Positions 56,851 through 57,716 of a DNA stretch of 57,716 bases are shown here, one piece after another. How positions within the stretch are numbered: position 1 is the stretch's first letter; each line of letters starts with the position of its first letter. A program made the translations under genes and the position numbers. Location: the NCBI GenBank assembly GCA_900770835.1, contig CAAGLQ010000244.1, forward strand, positions 1 through 57,716, written 5' to 3'. The notes under the pieces were generated by a model that did no database searches, was not told the origin of the DNA, and worked only from the letters and a program-made list of their open reading frames with translations. Origin of the DNA: an uncultured Parabacteroides sp. Its GTDB lineage: Bacteria > Bacteroidota > Bacteroidia > Bacteroidales > Tannerellaceae.

Positions 56851-57716
56851 ATGAAAAAAGAAACCTATCATTCAAGGTATATTTTCTTATGTATCATTCT
56901 GCTCTGTTCTGTTGCGACTATAAGCAAAGCGGAGGAGTGGATCCGAATCAATGCGTTGGGCTACCTGCCCCAATCTGTAAAGGTGGCGGTCTTCTTGAGC
57001 GAGAAACCAGCGACTATCCAACAATATGAGCTGGTCGATGCCTTCACAGGAGCCGTGGTACGCACCTATACTTCTCCTAAATCTGCCCCCGCTTATAGTC
57101 GTATGCCTTCCATCTACCGCTTGGATTTCAGTGATTTTACGACTGAAGGAACTTATTACTTGAAGGCTGGAAAAGCGCAGTCTCCCCACTTCCCGATCGG
57201 CACGTCGGTCTATCAAGGGACAGCCGACTTCGTCTTGAAGTATATGCGTCAGCAACGCTGTGGCTACAACCCCTTCTTGCAAGACAGTTGCCACACCCAC
57301 GATGGTTATATCGTTTATCATCCCACCAAAAACGGGCAACACATTGATGTGCGAGGTGGTTGGCACGATGCCTCTGATTACCTGCAATATACCACGACCT
57401 CGGCCAATGCTATCTACCAGATGCTGTTCGCCTATCAAGCCCACCCCGAGGCCTTTGGCGATGCGTATGATGCTAACGGACAGCCCGGAGCCAATGGCAT
57501 TCCCGACATTGTGGATGAGATCAAATGGGGATTGGACTGGCTCAATCGCATGAATCCAGCTCCTGGGGAAATGTACAACCAGATTGCGGATGATCGGGAT
57601 CACGCCGGGATGCGCCTGCCAACTTGCGACTCCGTGGATTACGGCTACGGCACCGGCCAAGGGAGACCGGTCTATTTCTGTAGCGGAGAACCTCAGCAAC
57701 GAGGCAAGTTCCTCAA
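56851..57716 (+). CDS. Glycoside hydrolase family 9 enzyme, N-terminal part (3' end outside window)
   Basis: The frame is open from the ATG at 56851 to the window end, giving 288 residues. It has a signal peptide (about residues 1-27), then an Ig-like CelD_N domain (28-118, EWIRINALGYLPQSVKVAVFL ... GTYYLKAG), then the start of the (alpha/alpha)6 catalytic domain. QRCGYNP (135-141) and GGWHDASDY (169-177) are GH9 markers; Asp173 and Asp176 sit where the catalytic base pair lies. The general-acid Glu is beyond the window. GH9 enzymes are endo- or exo-acting on beta-1,4-glucans and related glycans. It is exported and probably monocistronic or the first of a unit. Confidence 0.93.
   Translation, partial: MKKETYHSRYIFLCIILLCSVATISKAEEWIRINALGYLPQSVKVAVFLSEKPATIQQYELVDAFTGAVVRTYTSPKSAPAYSRMPSIYRLDFSDFTTEGTYYLKAGKAQSPHFPIGTSVYQGTADFVLKYMRQQRCGYNPFLQDSCHTHDGYIVYHPTKNGQHIDVRGGWHDASDYLQYTTTSANAIYQMLFAYQAHPEAFGDAYDANGQPGANGIPDIVDEIKWGLDWLNRMNPAPGEMYNQIADDRDHAGMRLPTCDSVDYGYGTGQGRPVYFCSGEPQQRGKFL

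Noticed and set aside
56887..57699. Minus-strand frame of 270 codons at the right edge
   Set aside because: The plus strand encodes a GH9 enzyme with CelD_N domain and GGWHDASDY over the same bases. The minus frame has no start context or known motif.

Overview
The window (57,716 bases, both edges cutting through genes) is chromosomal DNA of a Gram-negative bacterium of the phylum Bacteroidota, order Bacteroidales. A Parabacteroides/Tannerella-like genus is my best guess from protein style, not a proven placement. The evidence is a SusD/RagB lipoprotein, a Porin_O_P barrel, LpxH (lipid A synthesis), a DUF4369-TlpA lipoprotein, a type IX secretion (T9SS)-like C-terminal domain, and many promoters of the Bacteroidota form TTTG-N19-21-TAnnTTTG. 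I saw no phage, insertion sequence, CRISPR array or rRNA operon. There is one tRNA, tRNA-Lys(TTT).

Layout. 1-4.2 kb: the 3' end of a susD-like gene, an MBL-fold hydrolase, a VOC-family protein, a ROK glucokinase and a zinc-ribbon Nudix hydrolase. 4.2-11.5 kb, all minus strand: a phosphate-porin-like barrel preceded by three 11-bp repeats resembling a PHO box, then lpxH, a DUF59 Fe-S factor, radC, efp, lrgAB, mgtE and rsmA. 11.5-18 kb: a UPF0104 flippase-like protein, the dipeptidase PepD, a secreted fusion of a formylglycine-generating-enzyme-like domain with a sialidase-fold domain, and class I fumarase. 18-28 kb: a secreted trypsin-like protease with a T9SS-like tail, an abundant-looking OmpA-like/TPR lipoprotein, an MFS transporter, a PfkB kinase, murF and an M28 peptidase.

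28-38 kb: ahcY coupled to a GT4 glycosyltransferase; a minus-strand operon GT4-GT2-YfhO for surface glycan assembly; PBP4 diverging from an AI-2E-family permease. The convergent junction at 30.6-30.77 kb carries four exact-period 22-bp repeats and a perfect hairpin. 38-49 kb: tRNA-Lys, pckA, a TlpA-like lipoprotein, comM/yifB, aqpZ, leuS-yitT and an HGSNAT-like membrane acetyltransferase. 49-57.7 kb: a SulP transporter, rubrerythrin, an AraC regulator followed by an iron-sulfur-flavoprotein-like reductase, a two-gene unit (DUF6057-like membrane protein plus a beta-propeller lipoprotein with one CxxCH heme motif) and, divergently, the 5' part of a GH9 glycoside hydrolase.

Most genes are core housekeeping or envelope genes. 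The more novel material lies in the non-coding elements (PHO-like repeats, 22-bp repeats, AGGAATT heptad palindromes at gene ends, recurring terminator cassettes, an lrgAB inverted repeat) and in a few odd proteins (the cysteine-less FGE-sialidase fusion, the CxxCH propeller with its DUF6057 partner, and the Isf-like flavoprotein).
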